From: Murimonas intestini
GTDB taxonomy: Bacteria; Bacillota; Clostridia; Lachnospirales; Lachnospiraceae
Direction: 5' to 3'
DNA length: 64,000 nt
Assembly: GCA_003148945.1 (NCBI GenBank)
Contig: QGGY01000005.1
Span: forward strand, 277,241 to 341,240
This document shows, piece after piece, positions 35,572-44,572 of this stretch. Both the position numbers and the translations under genes were made by a program. The notes beneath the pieces were generated by a model. It was not told the origin of the DNA. It did not search any database and worked only from the letters and a program-made list of their open reading frames with translations. The stretch's first letter is position 1. Each line of letters starts with the position of its first letter.

Positions 35572-36051
35572 TTATGAAGGGTAATTCAGCTGTCTCTCTG
35601 TAATGCCTGTGAGCACTTCTTCAAGATAACGTTTTGCGAGATATCTGGCCATGGGAAGATTCATATCCAGATAATTTCCGCAGTCCCTGGCAGAGGCCCC
35701 GGGAACCTCATCCTCAAATCCACGGATAAAAGTGAAAAGCTCTGTCATAAGCGGAACAATATCCTTTGATTCATAATCGCCGGAGAGAAGAAGATAGAAA
35801 CCTGTACGGCAGCCCATAGGTCCGAAGTAGATCGTTTTACTCCCGAAAACAGGGTGGTTCCTTAAAAAAGTAGCGGCCAAATGTTCAATGGTGTGGACTT
35901 CGGCAGTATTCATGACAGGTTCCTCATTTGGGTTAGTCATGCGGATATCGAAGGTGGTTACAGTTGTATTCCCAACAGTGTCCTTCCGGGATACGTAGAG
36001 GCCAGGGACAAGCCTGATGTGGTCGATTGTAAAGCTGGTTATTTTTTCCAT
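35572..36051 (-). CDS. luxS: S-ribosylhomocysteine lyase
   Basis: A 159-residue LuxS that cleaves S-ribosylhomocysteine to homocysteine and DPD, the AI-2 precursor, in the activated methyl cycle. Metal ligands H53, H57 and C124 and the catalytic E56 and C81 are all present (HTIEH; GPMGCRTGFY; ARDCGNYLDM). The length is normal. It stands alone, divergent from trpS, with AAGGAGACTGAT before the start. Confidence 0.96.
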   Translation of the reverse strand: MEKITSFTIDHIRLVPGLYVSRKDTVGNTTVTTFDIRMTNPNEEPVMNTAEVHTIEHLAATFLRNHPVFGSKTIYFGPMGCRTGFYLLLSGDYESKDIVPLMTELFTFIRGFEDEVPGASARDCGNYLDMNLPMARYLAKRYLEEVLTGITERQLNYPS

Positions 36052-36131
36052 AGATCAGTCTCCTTAATAAATTTGTCACTCAGAATTCAATTTCTATTTT
36101 ACCAGATATGGCCGTGCTTTACCACAGAAAC

Positions 36132-36160
36132 TTGACTTTAATGGGGTTCAGTGATAAACT
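36132..36160 (+). promoter_or_regulatory. SigA promoter of trpS
   Basis: TTGACT at 36132-36137, 17-base spacer, TAAACT at 36155-36160. A perfect 14-bp palindrome begins at the next base. Confidence 0.65.
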
Positions 36161-36193
36161 TTAGTTACTGTTCACGGAGTGAACAGTAACTAA
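36161..36193. repeat. 14-bp inverted repeat at the trpS start point, matching the repeat-element end
   Basis: ttagttactgttca (36161-36174) and tgaacagtaactaa (36180-36193) are perfectly complementary around cggag. The core gttactgttca-cggag-tgaacagtaac equals the right-end hairpin of repeat copies A and C, without the rest of the element. It could be a decayed or solo copy, or an operator or 5' hairpin of the trpS mRNA. Confidence 0.75.
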
Positions 36194-36225
36194 CTTTACC
36201 CATACAAATATGGAGGATATATGAC

Positions 36226-37230
36226 ATGATTAATGACAAAAAAGTATTATTTAGCGGAATGCAGGCTACCGGTAATCTGACTCTTGGAAACTATCTGGGA
36301 GCCCTGAAGAACTGGGTAGCTTTAAGTGATGAATATGAATGTTTCTACAGTGTGGTTGATATGCACTCCATAACAGTCAGACAGGATCCGGCGGTTTTAA
36401 GAAAAAGAGCCAGGGCTCTTCTTACGCTCTATATAGCGGCAGGACTGGACCCGGAGAAGAACTGTATCTACTACCAGTCCCATGTGTCAGGCCATGCAGA
36501 ACTGACATGGATACTGAATTGTTTCACTTATATGGGAGAGCTGAACAGAATGACCCAGTTTAAGGATAAGTCAGCTAAACACGCTGACAATATCAATGCA
36601 GGTCTGTTCACTTATCCTGTGCTGATGGCGGCAGATATCCTGCTTTTCCAGACAGACCTTGTGCCTGTAGGGATCGACCAGATGCAGCATCTGGAGATCA
36701 CAAGGGATATCGCTATCCGCTTCAACAATATCTACGGGGATGTATTTACCATTCCTGAAGCTTATATTGGAAAGACAGGCGCGAAGATCATGAGTCTTCA
36801 GGACCCTGTGAAGAAAATGTCCAAATCAGATGAGAACCCAAATGCCAGCATCTATCTTATGGATGACCCTGATACAATTATGAGAAAGTGCAGGCGTGCG
36901 GTGACGGATTCAGAAGCGGTGATCGCTTACAGGGATGAGCAGCCGGGTGTCAAAAACCTGCTGGACATCTACAGTACCTGCCTGGGCATAGCACCTGCGG
37001 ATGCAGTGAAAGAATTTGAGGGCAAAGGCTACGGTGATCTGAAGTCAGCTGTGGGCGAAGCTGTTGTCTCTGTGTTAAAGCCAATACAGGATGAGGTGGT
37101 GCGCCTTGAAAAGGATAAGGCATATATTGACGGCATAATTAAGAATAATGCAGAGAAGGCTAATTATTTCGCAACTAAGACACTTCGCAAGGTACAGAAA
37201 AAAGTAGGTTTCCCTGAACGCATCAGATAA
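36226..37230 (+). CDS. trpS: Tryptophanyl-tRNA synthetase
   Basis: A 334-residue class I synthetase that charges tRNA-Trp. SGMQATGNLTLGNYLG carries the HIGH-type motif (TLGN), and KKMSKSDENPNA the KMSKS loop; DLVPVGIDQMQH binds tryptophan. The length is normal. Unlike many firmicute trpS genes it has no T-box leader; the leader region holds only the palindrome at 36161-36193. AATATGGAGGATAT is the ribosome site. Confidence 0.95.
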   Translation: MINDKKVLFSGMQATGNLTLGNYLGALKNWVALSDEYECFYSVVDMHSITVRQDPAVLRKRARALLTLYIAAGLDPEKNCIYYQSHVSGHAELTWILNCFTYMGELNRMTQFKDKSAKHADNINAGLFTYPVLMAADILLFQTDLVPVGIDQMQHLEITRDIAIRFNNIYGDVFTIPEAYIGKTGAKIMSLQDPVKKMSKSDENPNASIYLMDDPDTIMRKCRRAVTDSEAVIAYRDEQPGVKNLLDIYSTCLGIAPADAVKEFEGKGYGDLKSAVGEAVVSVLKPIQDEVVRLEKDKAYIDGIIKNNAEKANYFATKTLRKVQKKVGFPERIR

Positions 37231-37264
37231 GATGTGTCATGTTAAAATATAAGGAGGTATTTTT

Positions 37265-37765
37265 ATGAGTTGGGATGAGATTATCACAATGCTGGAAATG
37301 CAGGAAGAAATACTGCAGTTTTCACATTTCACTAATGAGGATGCCTGGGAGCTGGGCTGTGAAATCGTATCGGAGGCCAGAAGAAGGAAACTTTCTGTGG
37401 CAGTGAAGATAAGGCTCAATAATGGATATGAGGTCTTCAAGTATGCAGGAGACGGCACGACTCTTCACAATGAGAACTGGCTGAACCGGAAGTATAATTC
37501 AGTGAAGACGCTTGAGCACAGCAGCCTCCATACTTATATGCTCCTCCAGAAGACAGAGGAGAAGCTGTCAGACTGGACGCTTGATGAAAAAGAGTATGCT
37601 GCCTGCGGCGGAGGTTTCCCGGTACGCGTGGAGGAGGTCGGCGTTATTGGAGCTATATTAGTGTCGGGCCTTGACCATATTGCTGACCATGATCTGATAG
37701 TCAAATGCCTGAGCCGTTATCTGCATATTGATGAAGTGCCCAGGATCAGAGGAGATATACTCTGA
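37265..37765 (+). CDS. Heme-degrading-domain / HbpS-like protein (UPF0303)
   Basis: A 166-residue protein of the GlcG/HbpS-like, UPF0303 family. Landmarks are ARRRKLSVAVKIRLNNGYEVFKYA, ENWLNRKYNSVKTLEHSS and the Gly-rich CGGGFPVRV followed by GVIGAILVSGL. Members may bind heme or small molecules; the function here is unknown. AAGGAGGTATTTTT precedes ATG 37265. It lies 34 bases after trpS and ends at a strong terminator. Confidence 0.75.
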   Translation: MSWDEIITMLEMQEEILQFSHFTNEDAWELGCEIVSEARRRKLSVAVKIRLNNGYEVFKYAGDGTTLHNENWLNRKYNSVKTLEHSSLHTYMLLQKTEEKLSDWTLDEKEYAACGGGFPVRVEEVGVIGAILVSGLDHIADHDLIVKCLSRYLHIDEVPRIRGDIL

Positions 37766-37817
37766 TGAGCTTAAAATGATACGGATATGCGACAGAAGTA
37801 AGAAAGACAAAAGATGA

Positions 37818-37849
37818 GGGATGCGCCGGAGATGGCGCATCCCTTTTTT
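37818..37849 (+). terminator. Terminator after the HbpS-like gene
   Basis: gggatgcgcc pairs with ggcgcatccc around ggagat, followed by six T. Confidence 0.88.
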
Positions 37850-37904
37850 GGGAAGGCGGAAGATTCGTGGAAACGGTATTTTCCCAGGGCCGTGGATAAT
37901 AATG

Positions 37905-39785
37905 CTAAAATATCTGTGCAGACGGATCAGGAAAGAAAAAGTCTGCAGCCTGATTTAATATAAAGTTCCATCCTATGTCTCCGGCTTCATATTTAGCCAG
38001 AGGGATATTGTCAGTCACAAGGCCGTCTGCCCGACTGCGGAGTATCTTTTGGATGCTACGTTCAGAATTTGCAGTCCATGCATATACCTGTTTATTCTGG
38101 TAATGTGCCTGCCCAACAAGGCCGGCGGATAAAGATGTGGTCTCTATGCTGTAGGCATCCAGATAATCCAGGTCATACTGCCGGGAGAGCAGGAGGACAG
38201 AAATATATACAGTCTTTATTTCGGGCCTGAGCTCTTTTGCCTCCTTGAGCAGATCCAGACTCATGGAAGCGATCATGCACTGGTCCTGCATCCCTGCCTC
38301 GCAGATCTCATCAAGTGTCTGCCTGACAAGCTCTTTTTCATGTCCGGTAGATTTCAGTTCTATCATCAGTTGGATGTTGTCTTTGGCTGCAGTCAGCATT
38401 TCTTTCAGGGTGGGGACCCTCTCTTTTGAGTACTCGTAAGAGTATCCGGACCCTGCATCCAGCTCCCTGACAGTCTCGTAGTCAGCATCCCACACATTAA
38501 GGTCGGTGCCTGTGGTGCGCTTGAAATTAGTATCATGCATCACGATAAGAGTGCCGTCTTTTAACTGCTGGACATCGATCTCAGCCATATCTGCCCCGTC
38601 CTTTATGGACTGATTGAGTGCAGCCACGGTATTTTCGGGAGCAAATGTGGCTCCGGCCCTGTGGGCTACAAATATAGTATGGCTGGGCTTAGGGTACCAT
38701 GTCTGTGCGGCGATTTCTGTCTCACTGAATATAAGAAGAGCTATTACAGTAATTAAAGTAAAAAATAACCTGATTCCAAAGTGTCTGAAAGACCACTGTG
38801 ATTTAACGCAGGCGGGTCTTATGTCATTTCTGTACTGATGATAAAAAACAACCATTACAGTGCACAAAAAGACTGACAGAAACACGCCGGCAGCTATCTG
38901 CCACACACTCTCCCATTTCAGAAAATAAAACTGGAATACACTCCTCCAGTCAGACGGAGGATGGAACAGTCTCACGGAGCCGGCCAGGATCCCCGCAGCC
39001 AGGAACGCAGCTGCAGCCATGAATAATTGGAAGAGGACTACATATGCCGCAAAACGCACCAAAATCTTTAGCTTTTTCCCACGAAGAAGAGAAAGGCTTT
39101 CTTTAAAGGACTGCAGGAAAGTATTTTTATTCAGGATGAGCGAAGGGAATCCCAGCAGATAAAAGAATAAAATAACATGCAGGATCACGATCACAAAAAC
39201 AAAAACCCACAGCAGTATAGGATCTCCTATCATAAATTCCAGGATAAATTCAGGAATCTGGAACATACGGAGATAACCACTCGTCAAGGCAAATACGGAG
39301 AGCATCATCAGCGGCAAAAGAAGAAAGACAGGGAGCCGTCTGAGAGAGAAAAAGGAGAGAGCTTTACGGACAGTTTCTTTCCAGAGCCCCCAGACGGAGA
39401 CCGTAGTGCGCTGCCAGCCTTTGTTACTGTAAAGGATGAGAGCTATTATTTCAAAATAAATATAAAACCCTGCCAGAAGCAAGACTGCCAAAAGGAGCAG
39501 GATAGCGGCAGGATGCCTAAATACTGCCCATATATTTTCCTGGCCCAGATATGTCTCGCCGGCAAGAGAAGGAAGCAGGCTCACAAGAAATCTGACAAAC
39601 GGGAAAAGAAAAACAAAACCAAACCATCTGTAGATCATTTCAAAGCACAATAAGGTGCTCCAGTTGCGTAAAACAATTCCAAATACGTTTCTAATTCCGT
39701 GGCGCATATTATTTACTGCGGAAAATCCGCACTCCTTTCCAGATTTCTGATACTGCAGACTAGAGCCTGTCATTTCATGATCCAT
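37905..39785 (-). CDS. Membrane-anchored glycerophosphodiester phosphodiesterase
   Basis: A 626-residue protein. The first 340 residues are a membrane domain with about seven helices (GPDPase membrane type), followed by a GDPD domain from about 375: FVAHRAGATFAPENTVAA with the catalytic HR, ADMAEIDVQQLKDG (metal Glu/Asp), VMHDTNFKRTT and LMIELKS. It would cleave glycerophosphodiesters, probably from lipid or lipoteichoic turnover at the membrane. The N-terminal start is uncertain: ATG 39785 overlaps the rluA-type gene by 16 bases but has a poor ribosome site; Met 27 is an alternative. Confidence 0.85.
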   Translation of the reverse strand: MDHEMTGSSLQYQKSGKECGFSAVNNMRHGIRNVFGIVLRNWSTLLCFEMIYRWFGFVFLFPFVRFLVSLLPSLAGETYLGQENIWAVFRHPAAILLLLAVLLLAGFYIYFEIIALILYSNKGWQRTTVSVWGLWKETVRKALSFFSLRRLPVFLLLPLMMLSVFALTSGYLRMFQIPEFILEFMIGDPILLWVFVFVIVILHVILFFYLLGFPSLILNKNTFLQSFKESLSLLRGKKLKILVRFAAYVVLFQLFMAAAAFLAAGILAGSVRLFHPPSDWRSVFQFYFLKWESVWQIAAGVFLSVFLCTVMVVFYHQYRNDIRPACVKSQWSFRHFGIRLFFTLITVIALLIFSETEIAAQTWYPKPSHTIFVAHRAGATFAPENTVAALNQSIKDGADMAEIDVQQLKDGTLIVMHDTNFKRTTGTDLNVWDADYETVRELDAGSGYSYEYSKERVPTLKEMLTAAKDNIQLMIELKSTGHEKELVRQTLDEICEAGMQDQCMIASMSLDLLKEAKELRPEIKTVYISVLLLSRQYDLDYLDAYSIETTSLSAGLVGQAHYQNKQVYAWTANSERSIQKILRSRADGLVTDNIPLAKYEAGDIGWNFILNQAADFFFPDPSAQIF

Positions 39786-40648
39786 TCCATATCATCCGGC
39801 AGGGGCGCTGTAAAATCCATTTTAATGCCTGTAACCGGGTGGTCAAAGGAAAGTCTGGCACTGTGCAGCGCCTGCCGCTTCATAATGCGGTAATCGGGGT
39901 TATACAGATAGTCACCCAGCAGGGGATATCCCAGGTATTTCATGTGGACACGGATCTGGTGGGTCCTGCCTGTTTCAAGGCGCAGGCGCACGAGAGAACA
40001 GCCATCCCTGCGTGAAAGGCACTTATAATGTGTCACAGCCCTCTCTCCCCTTTCAAAATCCACACAGCGTGTTATAGCGGAACCAGCTTCCCGTGCAATA
40101 GGCGCGTCTATGATGCCGCAGTGAGGGACAGATCCGGCGGCGACTGCCAGGTATTCCCGGCAGATGTTTCTGCTGGCCACCATGGAGGAGAGAAGAGCAG
40201 CGCTTAGTGCGTGACGGGCTATGATCAGCAGACCGCTGGTATCCCTGTCCAGGCGGTTGATGCATCTGTACACGAAGTTTTCCTTTTTCTGGGCAAAATG
40301 CCAGGCCAGCCCGTTGGCCAGGGTATTGCCGTAATTATTGACTGATGGATGGACAGGCGTATTGCTGGGTTTGTTTATGATCATCAGGTCTTCATCCTCA
40401 TAGACGATTTCAAACGGGACAGGAGCCGGCAGTATGTTTTCAGAGCAGGCATCTTCTGTGAGGGTTATGACCAGCCTGTCGCCCGGAACAAGAGCGGCGG
40501 AGGAATAAGCCCAGTCTCCATTATGGACAATTCCCCTCTCTGTCCTTTTAAGGTGTGTCATTATATGATGCGAGTACCCTTTTTGACGCAGAAATTCTTC
40601 AATGGAAGAGTAGTTCATATCAATATTATAGGTAAAAATCCGTGTCAT
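39770..40648 (-). CDS. RluA-family pseudouridine synthase
   Basis: A 292-residue enzyme that isomerises uridine in rRNA or tRNA. An N-terminal S4-like domain (SSIEEFLRQKG to about 70) precedes the synthase domain with the catalytic Asp in INRLDRDTSGLL, then VRLRLETGRTHQIRVHMKYLG and the C-terminal LHSARLSFDHP. ATG 40648 follows GAAAGGATACAT; a longer in-frame start at 40717 has no ribosome site. It is cotranscribed with the phosphodiesterase gene. Confidence 0.92.
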   Translation of the reverse strand: MTRIFTYNIDMNYSSIEEFLRQKGYSHHIMTHLKRTERGIVHNGDWAYSSAALVPGDRLVITLTEDACSENILPAPVPFEIVYEDEDLMIINKPSNTPVHPSVNNYGNTLANGLAWHFAQKKENFVYRCINRLDRDTSGLLIIARHALSAALLSSMVASRNICREYLAVAAGSVPHCGIIDAPIAREAGSAITRCVDFERGERAVTHYKCLSRRDGCSLVRLRLETGRTHQIRVHMKYLGYPLLGDYLYNPDYRIMKRQALHSARLSFDHPVTGIKMDFTAPLPDDMEWIMK

Positions 40649-40872
40649 ATGTATCCTTTCGGTGTAACTAAACTCGTTCAGTATTATAAAAATCTTAGAC
40701 AGTAAATAGCATATCATTTTTTTAAAGAAAAGGAAAGCAATTTAAATATATACGCTGGAACATTAATGCTTTAAATAGATGATAAAATTTGTTAAAAAAT
40801 TATCTACCACTTCTCAGAATGTGCCTTATCATGTAAAATGAAAGGGAAACTACAAAGGAGAGGTAAAGAGAA

Positions 40873-42243
40873 ATGGAAAGAGAAAAGTTTTCTTCCAGGC
40901 TTGGTTTTATCCTGATATCTGCAGGATGCGCCATCGGGCTTGGAAATGTGTGGCGGTTCCCCTACATAACAGGGAAGTATGGCGGAGCGGCGTTTGTGCT
41001 TATTTATCTGTTTTTCCTGTTCATCCTGGGTCTGCCAATCATGGTCATGGAGTTTGCCGTGGGACGTGCCAGCCAGAAAAGTGCGGCGCTTTCTTTTGAT
41101 GTGCTGGAGCCTAAGGGAACTAAATGGCACTGGTATAAATGGGGTGCCATGGCAGGGAACTATCTGCTGATGATGTTCTATACAACCATAGGTGGATGGA
41201 TGATCCTGTACTTTTTCAAGATGGTGACAGGACAGTTCCAGGGCCTGGATCCTGAACAGGTCCAGAACGCTTTTGGCGACCTGATGGGGCAGCCGCTGCT
41301 GATGGGCGGATGTATGATACTGGTAGTTCTTATTGGGTTTGGAATATGCGGCAAGGGACTCAAGAATGGTGTGGAGAAGATCACAAAGGTCATGATGGTA
41401 TGCCTTTTGATCCTGATGATTGTTCTGGCAGGACGTTCGATCTTTTTGGAAGGAGGACAGGCCGGGCTGGAGTTCTATCTGAAGCCGGATTTCGGGAAGC
41501 TTCAGGAGTATGGGATCGGTCAGGTGATCTATGAAGCCATGGGCCAGGCATTTTTCACCCTGAGCCTTGGGATAGGCGCTCTTGCAATATTCGGAAGCTA
41601 TATCGGCAAAGACAGGGCGCTCACAGGGGAGGCTGTCAGTGTGACGGTCCTGGATACTTTCGTGGCCCTGATGGCAGGCCTGATCATCTTTCCGGCGTGC
41701 TTTGCATATAATGTGCAGCCGGACAGCGGCCCGAATCTGATATTTATCACCCTGCCCAATGTATTTAATGCAATGGCAGGAGGAAGACTGTGGGGCAGCC
41801 TGTTCTTTATGTTTATGTCATTTGCGGCCTTATCCACCATTGTGGCAGTATTTGAGAATATCATCTCATTTGCCATGGATCTGACAGGGTGCAGCAGGAC
41901 GAAGGCGGTTGTTGTAAACCTTATTGCAATTATTATCCTTTCCCTGCCATGCCTGCTGGGCTTCAATGTTCTGAGCGGGTTCAACCCTCTGGGTGGAAGC
42001 AGCAATGTGCTGGATCTGGAGGATTTCATTGTCAGCAATAACCTTCTGCCTCTGGGAAGCCTCATTTATCTGCTGTTCTGTACCTGGAAGTGCGGATGGG
42101 GATTTAAAAATTTCCGCAGTGAAGCGAACACGGGTAAGGGATTAAAGTTTCCCTCCTGGGTGCTCATTTATGTGAAATTTATATTGCCGGTTATCGTGAT
42201 TGTGATCTTTGTGATGGGATATATCACAAAGTTTGCAGGGTAA
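40873..42243 (+). CDS. Sodium-dependent transporter, NSS family
   Basis: A 456-residue neurotransmitter:sodium symporter homologue with about 11-12 membrane helices, importing an amino acid with Na+. The TM1 signature GCAIGLGNVWRFPY (unwound Na+/substrate segment) is intact, as are the TM6 region SLGIGALAIFGSYI and the TM8 region FAALSTIVAVFENI. Bacterial relatives carry Trp, Tyr or Leu; specificity is not predictable here. AAAGGAGAGG is the ribosome site and a terminator follows. Confidence 0.9.
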   Translation: MEREKFSSRLGFILISAGCAIGLGNVWRFPYITGKYGGAAFVLIYLFFLFILGLPIMVMEFAVGRASQKSAALSFDVLEPKGTKWHWYKWGAMAGNYLLMMFYTTIGGWMILYFFKMVTGQFQGLDPEQVQNAFGDLMGQPLLMGGCMILVVLIGFGICGKGLKNGVEKITKVMMVCLLILMIVLAGRSIFLEGGQAGLEFYLKPDFGKLQEYGIGQVIYEAMGQAFFTLSLGIGALAIFGSYIGKDRALTGEAVSVTVLDTFVALMAGLIIFPACFAYNVQPDSGPNLIFITLPNVFNAMAGGRLWGSLFFMFMSFAALSTIVAVFENIISFAMDLTGCSRTKAVVVNLIAIIILSLPCLLGFNVLSGFNPLGGSSNVLDLEDFIVSNNLLPLGSLIYLLFCTWKCGWGFKNFRSEANTGKGLKFPSWVLIYVKFILPVIVIVIFVMGYITKFAG

Positions 42244-42247
42244 AAGA

Positions 42248-42306
42248 ATATCCCGTGGAATTCAGTGCTTTTCGGCATACGATTCTCCGCGGGATATTTT
42301 TGTTTT
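42248..42306. terminator. Terminator between NSS transporter and Uma2 gene
   Basis: aatatcccg pairs with cgggatatt across a long loop containing a further partial stem, followed by T. On the other strand it is followed by CTTTT, so it may serve both convergent genes. Confidence 0.7.
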
Positions 42307-42326
42307 CTAATGCTCCCCGGAAATAA

Positions 42327-42875
42327 TTACAGGGTGATTTCCTGGAAGTCAATCCATAGATCATCATATATATTGACCTTTATCTTGTCCCGGAAGGTGT
42401 AGTATTTGACCTGAAAGCTGTCCGTTTCAAGGTGATACACAAATATGGACTGTTCTACAGGGTTCACAATCCAGTATTCCCGAACGCCTGCATCAGCGTA
42501 TAAGTTCAGCTTCCGAATGTAGTCATGGCTGGAATTGCCGGGGGAAACAATTTCAATAATCCAATCAGGCGCACCGGTGCAGCCCTTGTCTGTGAGCTTA
42601 TCACGATCGCATATAACGCTTATATCCGGTTCGACAATGGTTTTCCTGTCTTCATATAATTTAACGGCAAATGGGGCAGGATAGACTTCACATGATCCGC
42701 CCGTTGTATCAATATAATTTGCAATTGTTTTTGACACAGACATCAGTATTTTTTGATGTGCCCGGCTGGGTGCTGCCTGGTAATAAATTTGGCCGTTAAT
42801 GAGTTCGCCCCGGACATCCTCCGGCAAGGCGTAATAATCTGCTTCTGTGTATGTCTGTTTTTTCGGTATTGCCAT
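42327..42875 (-). CDS. Uma2 family protein (DUF820, PD-(D/E)XK-like)
   Basis: A 182-residue protein of the Uma2 family, restriction-endonuclease-like fold, often found as accessory genes and in multiple copies. The core is VEPDISVICDRDK, then PDWIIEIVSPGNSSHDY (conserved E-x-SP) and KLNLYADAGVREYWIVNP, giving the D-ExK-like site. ATG 42875 follows GAAAGGAAGTG; upstream Met codons lack a site. The role is unknown. Confidence 0.85.
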   Translation of the reverse strand: MAIPKKQTYTEADYYALPEDVRGELINGQIYYQAAPSRAHQKILMSVSKTIANYIDTTGGSCEVYPAPFAVKLYEDRKTIVEPDISVICDRDKLTDKGCTGAPDWIIEIVSPGNSSHDYIRKLNLYADAGVREYWIVNPVEQSIFVYHLETDSFQVKYYTFRDKIKVNIYDDLWIDFQEITL

Positions 42876-43178
42876 AGTAACACTTCCTTTCTTTTGGCTT
42901 ATCGGTGGGGGCTGGTGTGGCTTTTTGTATATTTGGATGCTGGCATAATCAAGCCCCTTCCTATGATTTATAATAACAACATAACATAGAAAATGGTCTT
43001 TGACAATAATTAACACTCCGTAGCATATCCCAATTTATACCCAAATATCAGGCAGCAACAGTTAATCAGTGCTGGAAGCCATTGCCTTTTTCAGTAGGGT
43101 CTATTATAATGATCTAGGAGTGCAAAAATCCCATCGCCGAAGGCGATATTAAATATTTGTTAGGAGGTCAAAAAAGAT
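42876..43178. other. Divergent intergenic region
   Basis: This region of about 300 bases carries the leader of the leftward Uma2 gene, the rightward promoter at 43082-43110 and a small hairpin atcgcc-gaa-ggcgat (43133-43147). No gene is seen. Confidence 0.6.
43082..43110 (+). promoter_or_regulatory. SigA promoter of the 43179 gene
   Basis: TTGCCT at 43082-43087, 17-base spacer, TATAAT at 43105-43110. Confidence 0.65.
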
Positions 43179-43967
43179 ATGGCAAAGATAAGTATCAAAA
43201 TATTGAATAGAGAAGGTGTACTCCTGAGGGAAGGCTGCGCAGAAGAGGAAATAAATCTGCTTTATGATGCTGCCTACCAGGAGGGGGATGTGATTGTGGC
43301 TGAGACAGATGAGAAGGATGCCTTTTACTGGCTGCAGCTGGATGATGCAAAAGGAAGCTCTCTTGTATATGTGAAAGGAGATCTGCAGTATGAGATCCCA
43401 TTCGGTGAAAAGCGGATCAACCTCTCACCAAAGGTATTTTCAGGGGAAAGACACCTGATACATATGAGAAAGGCCAGGCCGTATGAATATCAGGCCTACA
43501 GGAACCTGGCGCTGAATGTAAGTGACTGGCATGAGAATACTGGCTCTTATCCCCACGCTTCTGCTAATGTGGAAACCAGGGGAGAATCAGTGTTTGCCGC
43601 CATGAATGTCATAGACGGTGTCACAGCCAGCGACAGCCATGGCCGGTGGCCTCATGAATCCTGGGGAATCAACAGGAGAGAGGATGCCAGGCTTAAGCTG
43701 GATTTTGGCAGGCTTGTGGAGACCGACAGGATCATTCTGTATACAAGAGCAGATTTTCCTCATGACAACTGGTGGGTTAAAGGGACAGTTACATTCTCAG
43801 ATGGGAGCAGCCTTGAACTGAATCTGGAAAAGACAGGCATGGCGCAGGAGTTTACATTTGAGAAAAGGAAAATTGAATGGCTTACATTGGGACAGCTGAT
43901 AAAAGCTGATGACCCGTCACCGTTTCCGGCGCTGGTGCAGATGGAGGTATGGGGGAGCGAAGCGTAG
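43179..43967 (+). CDS. Carbohydrate-binding-like protein (DUF7402/galactose-binding fold)
   Basis: A 262-residue cytosolic protein without signal peptide. The N-terminal half is beta-rich; from about residue 115 it resembles a discoidin/galactose-binding jelly roll: NLALNVSDWHENTGSYPHAS, then NVIDGVTASDSHGRWPHESWG, LDFGRLVETDRIILYTRADF and HDNWWVKGTVTFSDG. It probably binds a sugar; no enzyme signature is visible. The family name is given from memory and is tentative. GGAGGTC precedes ATG 43179. Confidence 0.65.
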   Translation: MAKISIKILNREGVLLREGCAEEEINLLYDAAYQEGDVIVAETDEKDAFYWLQLDDAKGSSLVYVKGDLQYEIPFGEKRINLSPKVFSGERHLIHMRKARPYEYQAYRNLALNVSDWHENTGSYPHASANVETRGESVFAAMNVIDGVTASDSHGRWPHESWGINRREDARLKLDFGRLVETDRIILYTRADFPHDNWWVKGTVTFSDGSSLELNLEKTGMAQEFTFEKRKIEWLTLGQLIKADDPSPFPALVQMEVWGSEA

Positions 43968-43996
43968 ATTTCTTTGCGAATGGGAGGTGATATCTT

Positions 43997-44572
43997 ATGA
44001 AAAAAATAGTAACTTGCTCAGTGTTTTATTTCATATGTATCATACTTTTTTCGAGTATTCCTCTTTCTGTCCACGCTGAGAAAGAGATTGAGAAAAAACA
44101 GACAGATCAAGCATTCATAATGACGCACGGAAAAGAAGACATTGTTAAAATTCAGCTTGGTTCATCGCGAATAGATATAGATAAATATCCTGGCGCTCAG
44201 CTTGATACTCTGATTTATCGTTTAAACAGAGTTGAACTTTTGGCACAGGAGGAAATGTACAGCATCAAAAGGGGAGAAGATTATGTACCTATCTCATTTA
44301 TTTACAGTGATGGCTTAAAAGATGTTTTCTTTTTCTTTAAAAGAGGCGACAACTGGTATGTAGAGACTGATAGCGGCAGTGTGTATGAAAATGCTGATTT
44401 TATAGCGGATTTTACAAGTTTAACTGATTTTAAAAAATCTCCTCAGGCGGGTGAAGGAGAGTATACGCTTGGAATGCCCCCTGAAAGCTTGAAAATACGT
44501 TTAGAGTTGGAAAAAGCTTTTGATACCCTGGAAAAGATTTTGAATTTGTTTTTTACACGAAGTTTCTTTTAG
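43997..44572 (+). CDS. Secreted protein of unknown function, probably truncated by frameshift
   Basis: A 191-residue protein with a Sec signal (MKKIVTCSVFYFICIILFSS, cleavage near SVHA-EK). The mature part has KRGEDYVPISFIYSDGLKDV and FKRGDNWYVETDSG, a small beta domain of unknown type. After residue 175 the sequence degenerates to a short Phe-rich tail, while another frame at once continues as a helical SurA_N-like region (see next entry). The gene is AT-rich compared with its neighbours. GGGAGGTGAT precedes the ATG. I do not recognise the N-terminal domain. Confidence 0.55.
   Translation: MKKIVTCSVFYFICIILFSSIPLSVHAEKEIEKKQTDQAFIMTHGKEDIVKIQLGSSRIDIDKYPGAQLDTLIYRLNRVELLAQEEMYSIKRGEDYVPISFIYSDGLKDVFFFFKRGDNWYVETDSGSVYENADFIADFTSLTDFKKSPQAGEGEYTLGMPPESLKIRLELEKAFDTLEKILNLFFTRSFF

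Noticed and set aside
36161-36225. T-box or other riboswitch in front of trpS
   Set aside because: The leader is only about 60 bases and has no T-box core sequence; only a palindrome is present.
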